The notes under the pieces: model-generated
What the model saw: only the letters and a program-made list of their open reading frames with translations
Told to the model about the DNA's origin: nothing
The model's database searches: none
Shown here: piece by piece, positions 15,235-24,943 of the stretch
How positions within the stretch are numbered: position 1 is the stretch's first letter
Layout of the letters: every line of letters starts with the position of its first letter
Assembly: GCF_001662075.1 (NCBI RefSeq)
Contig: NZ_LYPL01000002.1
Coordinates: forward strand, 124,001-188,000
DNA: 64,000 nt
From: Rhizobium bangladeshense
Lineage (GTDB): Bacteria > Pseudomonadota > Alphaproteobacteria > Rhizobiales > Rhizobiaceae
Direction: 5' to 3'
Position numbers and translations under genes: made by a program

Positions 15235-16272
15235 ATGAGCAAGTCGGTGGAGCGGGGGAGGAAACCCAGGCGCGGCGCGCCTGTGAAGCTCAGCGATGTG
15301 GCGAAGAAGGTGGGCGTCAGCCCGATCACCATCTCGCGCGCGCTGCGCAATCCCGAAATCGTCTCCGAGGATCTGCGCGAGGAGATCCTGCGCGCGGTCG
15401 AGGAGATGGGCTATATCCCCAATCTCGCCGCCCGGGCGCTGGCCGGCCGCCACAACGGCATCGTCGCCGTCATCACGCCCGCCTTGCACCAATACGGCTT
15501 TACCGGCCTGATGGTCGGTATCGAGGATCGTTTCCGCGACACCGATCTCACCGTGCAATATTCCAATACGCTGCATCATGCCGAGGGCGAGGCCGGCCTG
15601 TTGAAATCCTTCCTGACGCAGAAGCCGGCCGGCGTCATCATCGCCGGCGCCGAATCCTACCGCGGTCTTCTGCCGCTGATCGACAATGCCGCCTGTCCCA
15701 TCGCCCATATCACCGATCTCAGCCAGGAGCCGCAGAGGCTGGTCGTCGGCCTCGATCATCATGCGGCAGGCGCCGAGCCCACCCGCTTCCTTCTGTCGCG
15801 GGGCTATCGCAGGATTGCTTTCATCGGCCGCGGCGCCGATGTCCGCTCGCGCCGGCGCATCCAAGGTTATGAGGACGTAATGCGGGAAGCCGGGCTATAC
15901 CAGGAAGATCTCGTCATCGGCGGCGACGCGCCAAGCCGGATCGGCCTCGGCAGGGAGCTGTTTGCCCGCGTGCTCGGGCGCGTGCCCGATGTCGATGCCG
16001 TCTTTGCCCAGAGCGACGAACTGGCGCTCGGTGTCCTTATCGAATGCAAGGCGCGCGGCATCCGCGTGCCGGAGGATGTCGGCATCTGCGGCTTCAACGA
16101 TCTGGAATTCTCGGCCTTCATCGAGCCGTCGCTGACGACGGTGTACATCCCGCGCCAGGAGATCGGCTACCGCGTCGCCGACATGCTGCTGCGCGCCATC
16201 CGCGATGAGCCGCTTGGCGAAGAGAAGGTCGATTGCGGTTTTTCGATCATCCCGCGCGGTTCGACACGGTAA
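15235..16272 (+). CDS. LacI-family transcriptional regulator
   Basis: A 345-residue repressor with GGGGGG just before ATG 15235. The N-terminal HTH is VKLSDVAKKVGVSPITISRALRNP (residues about 18-41) followed by the hinge helix NLAARALAG. The periplasmic-binding-protein-like sensor domain covers about 68-335 (IVAVITPAL, AGVIIAGAESY, GYRRIAFIGR, DAVFAQSDELALGVL, VGICGFNDLEFS, PSLTTVYIP). The set of motifs is close to the gluconate repressor GntR subgroup. No sugar-use genes adjoin, so the ligand and targets are unknown. A decayed PDZ gene lies upstream. Confidence 0.88.
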   Translation: MSKSVERGRKPRRGAPVKLSDVAKKVGVSPITISRALRNPEIVSEDLREEILRAVEEMGYIPNLAARALAGRHNGIVAVITPALHQYGFTGLMVGIEDRFRDTDLTVQYSNTLHHAEGEAGLLKSFLTQKPAGVIIAGAESYRGLLPLIDNAACPIAHITDLSQEPQRLVVGLDHHAAGAEPTRFLLSRGYRRIAFIGRGADVRSRRRIQGYEDVMREAGLYQEDLVIGGDAPSRIGLGRELFARVLGRVPDVDAVFAQSDELALGVLIECKARGIRVPEDVGICGFNDLEFSAFIEPSLTTVYIPRQEIGYRVADMLLRAIRDEPLGEEKVDCGFSIIPRGSTR

Positions 16273-16384
16273 CCTTTCAAGACACCGCGACAATAGACGC
16301 GGAGCCGAGCCCTGCCGAAGCTGGCGCTAGGCATCCTCTGGATTGTTCCGTATATGGACATAATGACAATCAGTGTGCTGGAAA

Positions 16385-17305
16385 ATGGATAAGATAGGCT
16401 TGTCATTCGACAGAATGCGTACCTTTGTTCGCGTCGCCGAGCGCGGCAACCTGTCGATGGTCGCAAAGGAGCTGGGCGTCGGCCAATCCACCGTGACGCG
16501 TCACCTCAATGAACTGGAGGAGGCCGTCGGCGTGGCCCTCCTCAGCCGCACCACGCGTCGCGTCACCCTGACGCAAGAAGGCAGTCGCTATTATACCAAC
16601 TGCCTGCAGATATTGCGCCTGGTCGAACAGGCTGCCGATGAAGCCAGAGATGCCCGTCAGGCCCCCGCCGGCGCCGTTCGCCTTTCCTGTACGGCAGCGC
16701 TTGGCGTCATGCATGTCACGCGAATGATCTTTGACTTCCAGGACAGGCATCCTGATATCCGCGTCGACCTCAACCTGACGGACGAGCGCATCGACCTGGT
16801 TCGCGAAGGCGTTGACGTGGCGCTCCGTCTTGGACCTCTCTCCGACAGTTCAATGAAACTTCATGCGGTCGGAGAGAGCCAGCGGCTGCTGGTCGGCGCT
16901 CCGGCGTATCTGTCCGCCCGGGGACGGCCGGAGCGTCCGGCCGATCTGTCACGCTACGAAACCGTGGTGATGTCCAACGTGGCAGGCAGCAATCAGCTCC
17001 TTCTTTCCGCTCCCGACGGCACCAGCCTGATCATTCCGGTCGGCGGTCGGTTGCGCGTCGACCACGGACTTTCGGCGCGCGAAGCCCTTGCCGCCGGACG
17101 CGGCATTGGTCCTACCCATCTTTGGTTGGTGCACGATCTTCTGGACGATGGCCGGCTCGAGGTGGTGCTTGGAGACTATCGGCCGTCGCCGGTTCCGGTG
17201 AGCTTGCTGATTGTTCCCGAGCGTGCAGCCATTGCCCGCGTTCGGCTGCTCGTCGACTTTCTTGCCGCCGAGATCGCCAAGCTGCCGGGCATCCGGCCAT
17301 CGTAA
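16385..17305 (+). CDS. LysR-family transcriptional regulator
   Basis: A 306-residue protein; ATG 16385 is chosen although GTG codons upstream (16373) are in frame. The winged HTH is FDRMRTFVRVAERGNLSMVAKEL, then GQSTVTRHLNELEEAVGVALLSRTTRR. The substrate domain (about 90-300) has [40 protein letters not shown] and AREALAAGRGIG. This pattern is that of the CrgA/YhjC group of LysR regulators. It faces the NmrA-type gene at 17345 tail to tail, so it may or may not regulate it. Confidence 0.85.
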   Translation: MDKIGLSFDRMRTFVRVAERGNLSMVAKELGVGQSTVTRHLNELEEAVGVALLSRTTRRVTLTQEGSRYYTNCLQILRLVEQAADEARDARQAPAGAVRLSCTAALGVMHVTRMIFDFQDRHPDIRVDLNLTDERIDLVREGVDVALRLGPLSDSSMKLHAVGESQRLLVGAPAYLSARGRPERPADLSRYETVVMSNVAGSNQLLLSAPDGTSLIIPVGGRLRVDHGLSAREALAAGRGIGPTHLWLVHDLLDDGRLEVVLGDYRPSPVPVSLLIVPERAAIARVRLLVDFLAAEIAKLPGIRPS

Positions 17306-17344
17306 GTCTTTGTTTTCAAGCATGTCGTTATTGCGAGAAGGGCT

Positions 17345-18295
17345 TCAAGCTCCGAAAGAGAGCTTGTCGCCGCGCCACGCCGACGTCCGCAGAAACTGCT
17401 CCCAGTTGAGCGTCTCGGGAGCCAAGCGCCGGCTCCATTCGATATCGTGCTCCTTGCCGAAATAGCCATATTCGACGGCATATTCGACCATCCCGAGCAG
17501 CTCTCGCACGAAAAATTCGTTGGCGGCAAACTCCGGAAAATAGGCCAGCAGCCCGTCCCTGTCGAAAGCGTTCCGATACTCGGCCTTGCGGCCGGTCACG
17601 CGTTGAAAGGTTTCGACCATCTGCCGCGGAGAAATGATCTCGCCGACGACCGGCAGCGTTTTGCCGTTGTAGCGCTCGGGGTTTGAGAAGATCTCGAGGA
17701 CAACGGGCCCGGTCGCCGTCAGCGGATCGACAAAAGGTGCGGCGAAATCTTCCGGCAGATAGATCGGCAACAGCAGGGTGTCGCCTTCCATGCGAGGCAC
17801 ATAATATTCGAGAAGGTTGGTGTAGAAGAATGCCAGCATGATGAAGGAATGCGAGACCGGCAGGCCGCGGATGTAATCTGCAACGCTGGCCTTATCGGTA
17901 AAATGCGGGGCATATTTCGTCCCACCGGTGATCTTGTCGACATTCTCGAGCGTGCTGAACACAATATGCCCGACGCCGGCCTCCACGGCCGCATCCGCCA
18001 GTTGCCGGCCGAGAGGCGCCTCGATTGCCTCGGGCGCGGCGATCGGCGGCGTCATCAAAAACGCGCCATCCGCGCCCTTGAAGGCGGCAACGAGATCCTC
18101 CTGACGGCCGAGTTCGAGAGGCACGGTGGCGATCTCAGCGCCGAGTTTTTTCAAACGTAAAGCTTCCGGCGAGTCCTGTCTGCGCGTGAAAGCCCGGACG
18201 CGGAAGCGCTGGCTTTCAAGAAGTGTCGCAACGACGCTGCGTCCCTGTTTGCTCGTTGCACCGGTAACCGCGATCAACGGCTTGTCTGTAGACAT
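17345..18295 (-). CDS. NmrA-type NAD(P)-binding protein
   Basis: A 316-residue Rossmann protein; ATG at 18295 is chosen because AGGAAAGG is nine bases upstream, whereas ATG 18304 touches it. The N-terminal glycine motif is IAVTGATSKQGRSVVATLLE, followed by VRAFTRR and the NmrA-like stretch DLVAAFKGADGAFLMTPP. The central HIVFSTLENVD and later VVGEIISPRQMVETFQRVTG match the atypical SDR (NmrA/HSCARG) group, which act as redox sensors or reductases. No Tyr-xxx-Lys catalytic pair is obvious. Its 3' end meets the LysR gene. Confidence 0.8.
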   Translation of the reverse strand: MSTDKPLIAVTGATSKQGRSVVATLLESQRFRVRAFTRRQDSPEALRLKKLGAEIATVPLELGRQEDLVAAFKGADGAFLMTPPIAAPEAIEAPLGRQLADAAVEAGVGHIVFSTLENVDKITGGTKYAPHFTDKASVADYIRGLPVSHSFIMLAFFYTNLLEYYVPRMEGDTLLLPIYLPEDFAAPFVDPLTATGPVVLEIFSNPERYNGKTLPVVGEIISPRQMVETFQRVTGRKAEYRNAFDRDGLLAYFPEFAANEFFVRELLGMVEYAVEYGYFGKEHDIEWSRRLAPETLNWEQFLRTSAWRGDKLSFGA

Positions 18296-18556
18296 GGCTT
18301 TCATCCTTTCCTGTTGCTCGCCGCCGAAGAGGTCGGCAGGCGTCTTTGCAAGGAGGGGCGGATGGACCATGCCGATCGCCCTGCCTCGACGGTGGGACAC
18401 TATCGAAACAGGAACTATCGTTACAGACGGCTGAAATGCATAAGATAATGCCATTTTTTGGATAAATGGCATGGCCAAACGGCAGCTCGTTGCGGTGGAT
18501 CGGAAAGACCGTTCGTGAGGCCAGGATCTCGGGTGCTCGATCTCTGCCGAGCCACA

Positions 18557-20854
18557 TCACTTTTCGCAAAGCCGTCGGCTGCCGGAATATGGCTGATAGG
18601 TACAATCGGATGGGCGAAAGGAGCGGTAACTGCGCGAACAGGCGGTGATGTTACAGGACTGCGGCGCGCCTTGCCCATCGACGGCTGCTTCGCTCGATCG
18701 CACGCCGTTGAGCGTCCGTTCGCTCGCAGCCTCGCGCATGAAGTCCCGCCAAATATGCGCCGGCAGGCCGCCACCGGTCACCCCCTTCATCGGCGCGTCA
18801 TCATCATTGCCAACCCAGACACCGACGACCAGCGCGTCCGTGAAGCCGACGAACCAGGCATCACGATTGTCCTGGCTCGTGCCGGTCTTGCCGGCCGCAA
18901 AGGTGCCGGGATCTGCGCCACGTCCGGTGCCGTGCTCGACCACCAACTGCAGGAGGCCGAGAAGATCGGACTGGTAGGGCGAAAGATCGACAGTCGGCTT
19001 TAATTGTTGGCCAACGCGAAACGTCGTCGGCTGCCCGGCCGCCTGGAAGTCGATGATGCCCCAGGGTCTGACTGGTGCCATGCCGAGTTGGACGGACGCA
19101 TAGGCGCTGGTGAGGTTAAGCAGATTAACTTCGGAGGTGCCAAGTGCCAAAGACGGCGTGTTGGCCAATGGCGCATCGATGCCGAGTTCGTGCGCTGCGG
19201 CAATCACATTGTCGAGACCCACCTCTTCGGCAAGTGCCACCGACGCGGCATTGAGCGATCGCGCGAAGGCTTCGGCAAGCGTTACCCAACCGCGAAAGTC
19301 GCCGCCGGAATTGTCCGGCGACCAGCCGTTGATGTCGATTGGCGCGTCCAAAACCCGGTCGGACAAGGTCAGCCCGGCCTTCAATGCTGCGTAATAGACG
19401 AATAGCTTGAAGGTGGAACCGGGCTGGCGCATCGCCGTGACGGCACGGTTGAACTGGCTCGCCTTGTAGTCGCGCCCGCCTACCATCGCAACGACCGCGC
19501 CCTCCGGCGTCATCGCAACCAAAGCGGCCTGCGACGCGCCGACGGTCTTTCCCTCACCGTCCAGGGCTCTTGTCACGACCCGTTCGGCGATCTGCTGCAA
19601 CTGCGGCACCAACGTGGTGCGCACCGAAGTCGAACCCGGCGAGGCGCCGGCGATTTCGCTTGCCTGCGGCGAAATCCAGTCGGCAAACCAGCTACCGGAA
19701 CGCGGCGTCGGCGTCGTTGGGTGCAGGCTGGTAAAGTTCGTCTTTGCCTCCGCCGCCTGTGGCGCGGTGATCTTGCCATTGGCCGCCATGGCGTCGAGAA
19801 CGACCGTGGTGCGCTGCCGGGCGCCTTCGAAATTGTAGATGGGATTCCATTGGCTCGGCGCCCGCAGCAGGCCCGCCAGCATCGCCGACTCCGGCAGGTT
19901 GAGCGCGCCGACATCCTTGTTGAAATAGATGCGCGCGGCGGCAGGCATGCCGGTGGCGCCGGCGCCAAGATAGACGCTGTTGAGATAGCGCGTCAGGATT
20001 TCCGTCTTGCCGAGCTTCCACTCCAGCCAGAATGCGATGACGAGTTCCTGGATCTTCCGTTTTATGGTTCGGTCGCTGTCAAGATATTGCAGCTTGATGA
20101 GTTGCTGGGTGATGGTGCTGCCACCTTCGACCACCGAGCCCGCCTCCAGGTTCCGCAAAAGCGCCCTCGCGATGCCCCTGGGGTCGACGCCGAAATGATC
20201 CATGAACCGGCGATCCTCGATTGAAAGGACGGCATCGATCAGATGCGGCGGAAACTGGTCGTATCGAGCATATGGCCCTTGATAGGGTCCCTGTCTTACC
20301 AGCGGCGCACCGTCAGCGGTTTCCAGCACGACGACCGGCTTTAACGTTCCATCGCGGATCTCGCTCCAGGGCACGTCTTTCAAGGCCCACACCAGCACGC
20401 TTCCCACGAGCAGGCAGACAAGAAAGGTGAACCCGAGAGCGAATTTTCGCCAGCCCGCCAGCAGCGATGCGCCCCGTCGACGTTCACCCAGCTTCGTGCC
20501 CTGCTCGCGAATAACGCGCCCCGCTTTGAGCAAAGCAGTCGTCACCCATTTGTGGGGAGCTGACGTGATTCCGAGCAGCATCGACCTGCTTGGCTTCGTT
20601 CTCCAAAACAATGCCGCCGTCTTGATCTTTGCCAAGGCGGAACTTGCCTGCAGATCCTGGCGTATCGCGCGCAACAGCGTCCTTGCGGCCAGCCTGGTTT
20701 GGTCGAAGGATCCCTGGGGTGGCTGCGGGTCGTCGCCTTGGGTGCTCCTCAGCGAATCCGGGGCGCCCGCTTTCGCTGCCGAATCTGGCGTCTGATCGCG
20801 ACTCGAGCTCGAGCTGCTAACGCTTTCACCTGTGGATTCGGGAGAGTTGGGCAT
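18557..20854 (-). CDS. Class A penicillin-binding protein (PBP1 family)
   Basis: A 765-residue bifunctional peptidoglycan synthase. A 130-residue Ser/Arg-rich cytoplasmic part precedes one TM helix (about 137-157). The GT51 glycosyltransferase has SIEDRRFMDHFG (catalytic Glu213) and EGGSTITQQL. The transpeptidase has STFK (480-483), SLN (533-535) and KTGT (656-659), so all motifs are intact. The C-terminus holds a short four-cysteine segment (CNITACSRSYRSF, DCTYQPYSGSRRLC) common in rhizobial homologues. It stands alone; it makes glycan strands and cross-links in the periplasm. Confidence 0.92.
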   Translation of the reverse strand: MPNSPESTGESVSSSSSSRDQTPDSAAKAGAPDSLRSTQGDDPQPPQGSFDQTRLAARTLLRAIRQDLQASSALAKIKTAALFWRTKPSRSMLLGITSAPHKWVTTALLKAGRVIREQGTKLGERRRGASLLAGWRKFALGFTFLVCLLVGSVLVWALKDVPWSEIRDGTLKPVVVLETADGAPLVRQGPYQGPYARYDQFPPHLIDAVLSIEDRRFMDHFGVDPRGIARALLRNLEAGSVVEGGSTITQQLIKLQYLDSDRTIKRKIQELVIAFWLEWKLGKTEILTRYLNSVYLGAGATGMPAAARIYFNKDVGALNLPESAMLAGLLRAPSQWNPIYNFEGARQRTTVVLDAMAANGKITAPQAAEAKTNFTSLHPTTPTPRSGSWFADWISPQASEIAGASPGSTSVRTTLVPQLQQIAERVVTRALDGEGKTVGASQAALVAMTPEGAVVAMVGGRDYKASQFNRAVTAMRQPGSTFKLFVYYAALKAGLTLSDRVLDAPIDINGWSPDNSGGDFRGWVTLAEAFARSLNAASVALAEEVGLDNVIAAAHELGIDAPLANTPSLALGTSEVNLLNLTSAYASVQLGMAPVRPWGIIDFQAAGQPTTFRVGQQLKPTVDLSPYQSDLLGLLQLVVEHGTGRGADPGTFAAGKTGTSQDNRDAWFVGFTDALVVGVWVGNDDDAPMKGVTGGGLPAHIWRDFMREAASERTLNGVRSSEAAVDGQGAPQSCNITACSRSYRSFRPSDCTYQPYSGSRRLCEK

Positions 20855-20960
20855 CGGTTACCGCTAAAGAGAGCCAACGCAGCATGACCCTTATAGCCGG
20901 GTGATGCCGCGTGTTCTACCGCAAAAGGCCTCGACGGATTGCTGCGATGACATTGACGGC

Positions 20961-21602
20961 TTAAAGGGCGACTTGGGAGGCGACCGATATCAATTCCTGG
21001 GAATTCGGCGCCTTGAATGTCTGAAGCCCAGGCTCCAGAACTTCCGTGAAGCTCCAGCGTACGATGCCCTCCCGGTCGATCAGGAACTGGCCGACAAGCT
21101 GCCCCTTGTCGGCAGTCATCATCTGCCGATCGGCATGCGTAATTGGATATCCTTCCTTCTCGTTGATAAATTCGTCCATTGCCATCGGGTTCATGGGCTC
21201 GGGCAACTCACCCGGAAGATCGATCCGTATCGCCATGACCGCGTCCATCCCGACCTCGTGTAAGCCGAAGGCTCGGTGCGAAGCCTTTACCGGGTCCGAA
21301 GCTGCAAGAAGATCGGGTATGGGATGGTAGCGGAAATAGAGCCGCGCGCGTTCGACCGGGGTGTTCACAACAGCCAGGGATTGGACGCCTTTCTCGCGCA
21401 GCATCGGGTTGAGATAGGCCATGGCCGCGACATGGCGCCGACAGAACGGACAATGCAGGCCTCGAAACAAACCGATCAACAACGGGCTGCGGCCACGAAA
21501 ATCATCAAGTGCGATCTTCCCCTCACGCGAGATCGCATCAAGCACAACGTTCGGAACCCGGTCGCCCGGTTGTAGTGGGTGGTCGACAGAGAGCGTGGAC
21601 AT
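20961..21602 (-). CDS. Thioredoxin-fold (AhpC/TSA redoxin) protein
   Basis: A 213-residue protein; ATG 21602 with GGAGG eight bases upstream is preferred over TTG 21608. LQPGDRVPNVVLDAISREGKIALDDF is the usual redoxin start. It is followed by LLIGLFRGLHCPFCRRHVAAM, with a C-P-F-C pair in the position of the peroxidatic or thioredoxin cysteines, and later GQFLIDREGIVRW. There is no signal peptide, so it is cytoplasmic. It may be a peroxiredoxin-like reductase; with the C-x-x-C arrangement a disulfide reductase role is equally possible. It has no operon partner. Confidence 0.75.
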   Translation of the reverse strand: MSTLSVDHPLQPGDRVPNVVLDAISREGKIALDDFRGRSPLLIGLFRGLHCPFCRRHVAAMAYLNPMLREKGVQSLAVVNTPVERARLYFRYHPIPDLLAASDPVKASHRAFGLHEVGMDAVMAIRIDLPGELPEPMNPMAMDEFINEKEGYPITHADRQMMTADKGQLVGQFLIDREGIVRWSFTEVLEPGLQTFKAPNSQELISVASQVAL

Positions 21603-22076
21603 GGACAACCTCCTCGCTCGGGGATCAGTCGAGAAAAGGCGCCAGGCGCTTCGAGGTCGAAATTGAGCGTTGCAAGGCCTGACCTCTCGTCTACCGCACC
21701 GCCAGGATCCGATCTAAGAATGGTCCCACATTGGCCCGCGGGCAAGCGTAAACAGCCAATCGTGAACCGAAAAAGTGCCGTTTTCTGCAAACTCTGACTT
21801 TTTCGGCCGTAGAGGCCGACACAGAAAATAGCGCTGGGGGATCCGTCTATTTTGCGTTCAAGCAGCGTGGGGCCGCGCAGCCGAAGTGAAACAAATCGAG
21901 CGGCGACATTCGCTCAAATCACCAATTGGCTGGACACGAAGCCCCCATCGCGAAGTCCGAGATAATGATCGGCTCTTTGCCGCTCGACAGGGAATCCGCC
22001 AGCCCAGCAGCTGCGGATCCGGTCTCGCATAAGCGGATCAGGCTCGTCGGCTCCCGCGGCGTCAGGGGATCCAATG

Positions 22077-22856
22077 TCATGATTGCCCGGCAGCTTCCAG
22101 AATCAGGTTAGTGATCTCATCCGGATGTGAAATGAGCGACAGGTGGCTGGATTTGAGTTCGATGGCCTTAGCGCCCATGCGCCTGGCCATGAAACGCTGC
22201 AGGTCTGGATTTATCGTCCCATCTTGCGTCGAAACGGCGTAGTAGCTTGGCTTGGAGCGCCAAGCAGCGTTTGAGGTCTTGCCGGTGAGCAACGCCTTTT
22301 GGAATGGTTGTTGAACGGCATAGAGAATCCTCGCCCTGGCCTCGGGAAGGTCGCCTCCGAAATCGCGCAGGAACGCTTCCTCCGTCAGCCGTCCTTCGTC
22401 GCCGTCGAAGACAATGCCCGCGGTTGCGGGTGGTGTCGGGTAGGTTTTTGCCAAAGCGGCATAGTCCTCACCTGCATCCGGTGCTCGGGCAGCGACATAA
22501 ACCAGTGAAGAGACGTTCGGATGTACGCCCGCTTCGGTGAGGATCATCCCCGAAAAGGAGTGCCCGACAAAGACAGTCGGACCGTCCTGCCGGTCGAGGA
22601 CGCGCCGGGCGGCCGCCACGGCATCGGGCAGCGTGGTGAGCGGATTCTGGACCGCCGTGCAGTTCAGGCCCTTCGCTTGCAGCCGGCCGATAACCTCGGT
22701 CCAGCATGACCCGTCGGCGAAAAGTCCATGCACGAGAACGACATTGCGCGCCTTTGGAGGCGTCTGTGTGGCGGCCAGGCCGGCATGTGTCGCAACAAAT
22801 GACGTGGCGGCACCGACGAGCAAAGTTTTCGAAAATGTGCGTCTGTTCATCGTCAT
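22077..22856 (-). CDS. Tat-exported alpha/beta hydrolase
   Basis: A 259-residue protein; ATG 22856 has GGAG upstream. It begins with a twin-arginine signal (NRRTFSKTLLVGAATSF, ending near ATHAGLAA), so it is exported folded. The hydrolase core has NVVLVHGLFADGSCW (oxyanion region), the nucleophile elbow VFVGHSFSGMIL (Ser), and a late His in LKSSHLSLISHP. This pattern belongs to the EstC / salicylate-esterase-like alpha/beta hydrolases, often annotated as esterases. Substrate unknown. It stands alone. Confidence 0.8.
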   Translation of the reverse strand: MTMNRRTFSKTLLVGAATSFVATHAGLAATQTPPKARNVVLVHGLFADGSCWTEVIGRLQAKGLNCTAVQNPLTTLPDAVAAARRVLDRQDGPTVFVGHSFSGMILTEAGVHPNVSSLVYVAARAPDAGEDYAALAKTYPTPPATAGIVFDGDEGRLTEEAFLRDFGGDLPEARARILYAVQQPFQKALLTGKTSNAAWRSKPSYYAVSTQDGTINPDLQRFMARRMGAKAIELKSSHLSLISHPDEITNLILEAAGQS

Positions 22857-23037
22857 GATCGAATCTCCAGTTTGCGAAGCGGTAGGATTATTTGAACGCG
22901 GTCCGGAGCGGCACCTCAGATTGACATGCCGCCGGCCGAAATTTTTCACGTCAGATTCTGGGCGTGTGGCGTCATTGCTGCTTCCTTGACGATTTACCTT
23001 CCATTACAATCCCTTCCGCACTTAGAGGAGTTCCGCC

Positions 23038-23229
23038 ATGAGCGAAGACGCCTTCAACATGTCGATCCGCAAGTTCCTGAAGGAAGTCGGCGTCACGTCG
23101 CAGCGCAAGATCGAGGAGACGGTGCGCAAGGGGCAGGGCGGCGGCAAGACGTTGAAGGTCCGCATGACGCTAACGGCGGAAGGCACCGGCCTCAACCACG
23201 TGGTGGACGGCGAGATCGAACTTCCGTAG
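23038..23229 (+). CDS. DUF6494 family protein
   Basis: A 63-residue protein with AGAGGAG before ATG 23038. The sequence EDAFNMSIRKFLKEVGVTSQ, then KIEETVRKGQ, and MTLTAEGTGLNHVVDGEIEL at the end matches the DUF6494 family over its whole length. These are short cytoplasmic proteins of alphaproteobacteria and others with no known role. No operon partner is visible; it lies between the Tat hydrolase and the cys operon. Confidence 0.8.
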   Translation: MSEDAFNMSIRKFLKEVGVTSQRKIEETVRKGQGGGKTLKVRMTLTAEGTGLNHVVDGEIELP

Positions 23230-23413
23230 GCCGGGCGAAGCGATCGTGCGAACCGTGCGGCTGCCCCAAGTTCATGGCCCACGCCCGCGCGTAATCGAAG
23301 CATGGCCGCTCTGGGCCGAAAGCCGGCGTGCAACGTCCGGGATGATCGGTTTCATCACTGAAATTTGCGACAGTGCCTTTCGCGAGGAATAGCCAGCGGT
23401 TCGGCCTCGCATA

Positions 23414-23436
23414 AGGGGCCAGCCTTGCTGGCCCCT
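23414..23436. terminator. Strong hairpin 3' of cysN
   Basis: A perfect 10-bp stem AGGGGCCAGC / GCTGGCCCCT with a 3-base loop lies 10 bases beyond the cysN stop. No long T-run follows on either strand, so it may act as a transcript end stabiliser or weak terminator. Confidence 0.5.
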
Positions 23437-23445
23437 CAATCCCTG

Positions 23446-24942
23446 TCAGATATCGCTTGCGGCGCTCGACCAGAGGTCGGCCGCTTCGGCGGCCGTCATG
23501 CGCCGCACCTCGGCCTCGTGGCTGCGGCTGGCGAAGAGCTCGCTGGCCATGATCTGCTCGGCGAGATCGGCCGGCAGCGAGAGGATGACACGGGCGTCGC
23601 CATTGTGCAGGCCGCCGAGTTCGCTGCGTTTGCCCGTCACCATGCCGCCGGCGACCGTGTTGTTGGTCTCCGGATCGATCAGGATAAAGGAGCCGGACTG
23701 ACGGTTCTGCTCGTACGGGTCGAAGATCGCCGCTTCGTCGAAGGAAAGGCGCACCTTGCCGATCGCATTCATGTAGAGCCGCTGGGCGGCGTTCCAGGTG
23801 CCGGTCTTCAATTCCAGCTGGCTCAACGGCTGCACCTGCACGCGCTGGCGGCGCGAGCCGCTCTTCAGCCAGTAGCGTTTGCCGGGCTCGATGCCCTCCG
23901 GCTGCAGTGCGACGATCTGCGCGTCGAAGGCGAGGCCGACCTGTGGCTGGGCGTCGATCGAGACGATCATGTCACCGCGCGCCACGTCGACCTGGCGGTC
24001 GAGCACCAGCGTGATTGCATCGCCGGCGACGGCGGCGTTGCGCACCAGATCGAAGGTGACGATCTTGGAGACATTGGCGACCATGCCGGACGGCAGGATC
24101 ATGACGCTGTCGCCGGGCTTGACCGAACCGCCGGCAACCGTGCCCTGATAGCCGCGGAAGCTTTCGCCGGGCCGCGACACGCGCTGCACCGACAGGCGGA
24201 AGCCGACCGTCTGCGACGAGCGCACGGTGGCAAGCTCCAGCGTCTCCACCAGCGTCGGGCCGCTGTACCAGGGCATGGCGGCCTGGCCGGAATAGACGAC
24301 ATTTTCGCCCTTCAGCGCCGACATCGGAATGGCGGTGATCTGCTTGACGCCGAGCGACAGCGCGAATTCCCGGAACTCATGGCTGATCTTGTCGAAGCCG
24401 GCCCGGTCGTAGCCCGTCAGGTCGATCTTGTTGACGGCGAGCACGAACTGCTTGATGCCGAGCAGCGAGGCGATCGTCGCGTGACGGCGTGTCTGTTCGA
24501 GAATGCCGTAGCGCGCGTCGACGAGCAGGATGGCGAGGTCGGCAGTCGAGGCGCCGGTCGCCATATTGCGGGTATATTGCTCGTGGCCGGGCGTGTCGGC
24601 GACGATGAAGGAGCGCTTATCGGTCGAGAAATAGCGGTAGGCGACATCGATGGTGATGCCCTGTTCGCGCTCGGCCTGCAGGCCGTCGAGCAGCAGGGCG
24701 AAGTCGGGCAGGCCTAGATCGTTCTGCTTGCCGGTGGAATCGCGCTGCAGCGTGGCGGCCTGGTCTTCCTTGACCGCCTTGGTGTCCCAGAGCAGGCGGC
24801 CGATGAGCGTCGACTTGCCGTCATCGACGCTGCCGCAGGTGATGAGCCGCAGCGGGCGCGAGTCGCGCTGGGCCTTCTGCGGCTCGGCCGCGGGCAGGCT
24901 GACGGCGGTTGCGGCCGAGACGGCGGTGTTGGCTGCGGTCAT
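23446..24942 (-). CDS. cysN: Sulfate adenylyltransferase subunit 1 (GTPase)
   Basis: A 498-residue GTPase that drives ATP sulfurylase (sulfate plus ATP to APS) with CysD. The G-domain shows GSVDDGKST (37-45), the switch region with EREQGITIDVAYRYF, DTPGHEQYTRN and NKIDL. EF-Tu-like beta domains follow. The protein ends after these, with no C-terminal APS kinase, so it is CysN and not a CysNC/NodQ fusion. It lies directly after cysD (one base between genes) and is the last gene of the operon. Confidence 0.95.
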   Translation of the reverse strand: MTAANTAVSAATAVSLPAAEPQKAQRDSRPLRLITCGSVDDGKSTLIGRLLWDTKAVKEDQAATLQRDSTGKQNDLGLPDFALLLDGLQAEREQGITIDVAYRYFSTDKRSFIVADTPGHEQYTRNMATGASTADLAILLVDARYGILEQTRRHATIASLLGIKQFVLAVNKIDLTGYDRAGFDKISHEFREFALSLGVKQITAIPMSALKGENVVYSGQAAMPWYSGPTLVETLELATVRSSQTVGFRLSVQRVSRPGESFRGYQGTVAGGSVKPGDSVMILPSGMVANVSKIVTFDLVRNAAVAGDAITLVLDRQVDVARGDMIVSIDAQPQVGLAFDAQIVALQPEGIEPGKRYWLKSGSRRQRVQVQPLSQLELKTGTWNAAQRLYMNAIGKVRLSFDEAAIFDPYEQNRQSGSFILIDPETNNTVAGGMVTGKRSELGGLHNGDARVILSLPADLAEQIMASELFASRSHEAEVRRMTAAEAADLWSSAASDI

Positions 24943-24943
24943 C

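Noticed and set aside
23365..24717. 450-codon frame opposite cysN
   Set aside because: Shadow of cysN; no start signal.
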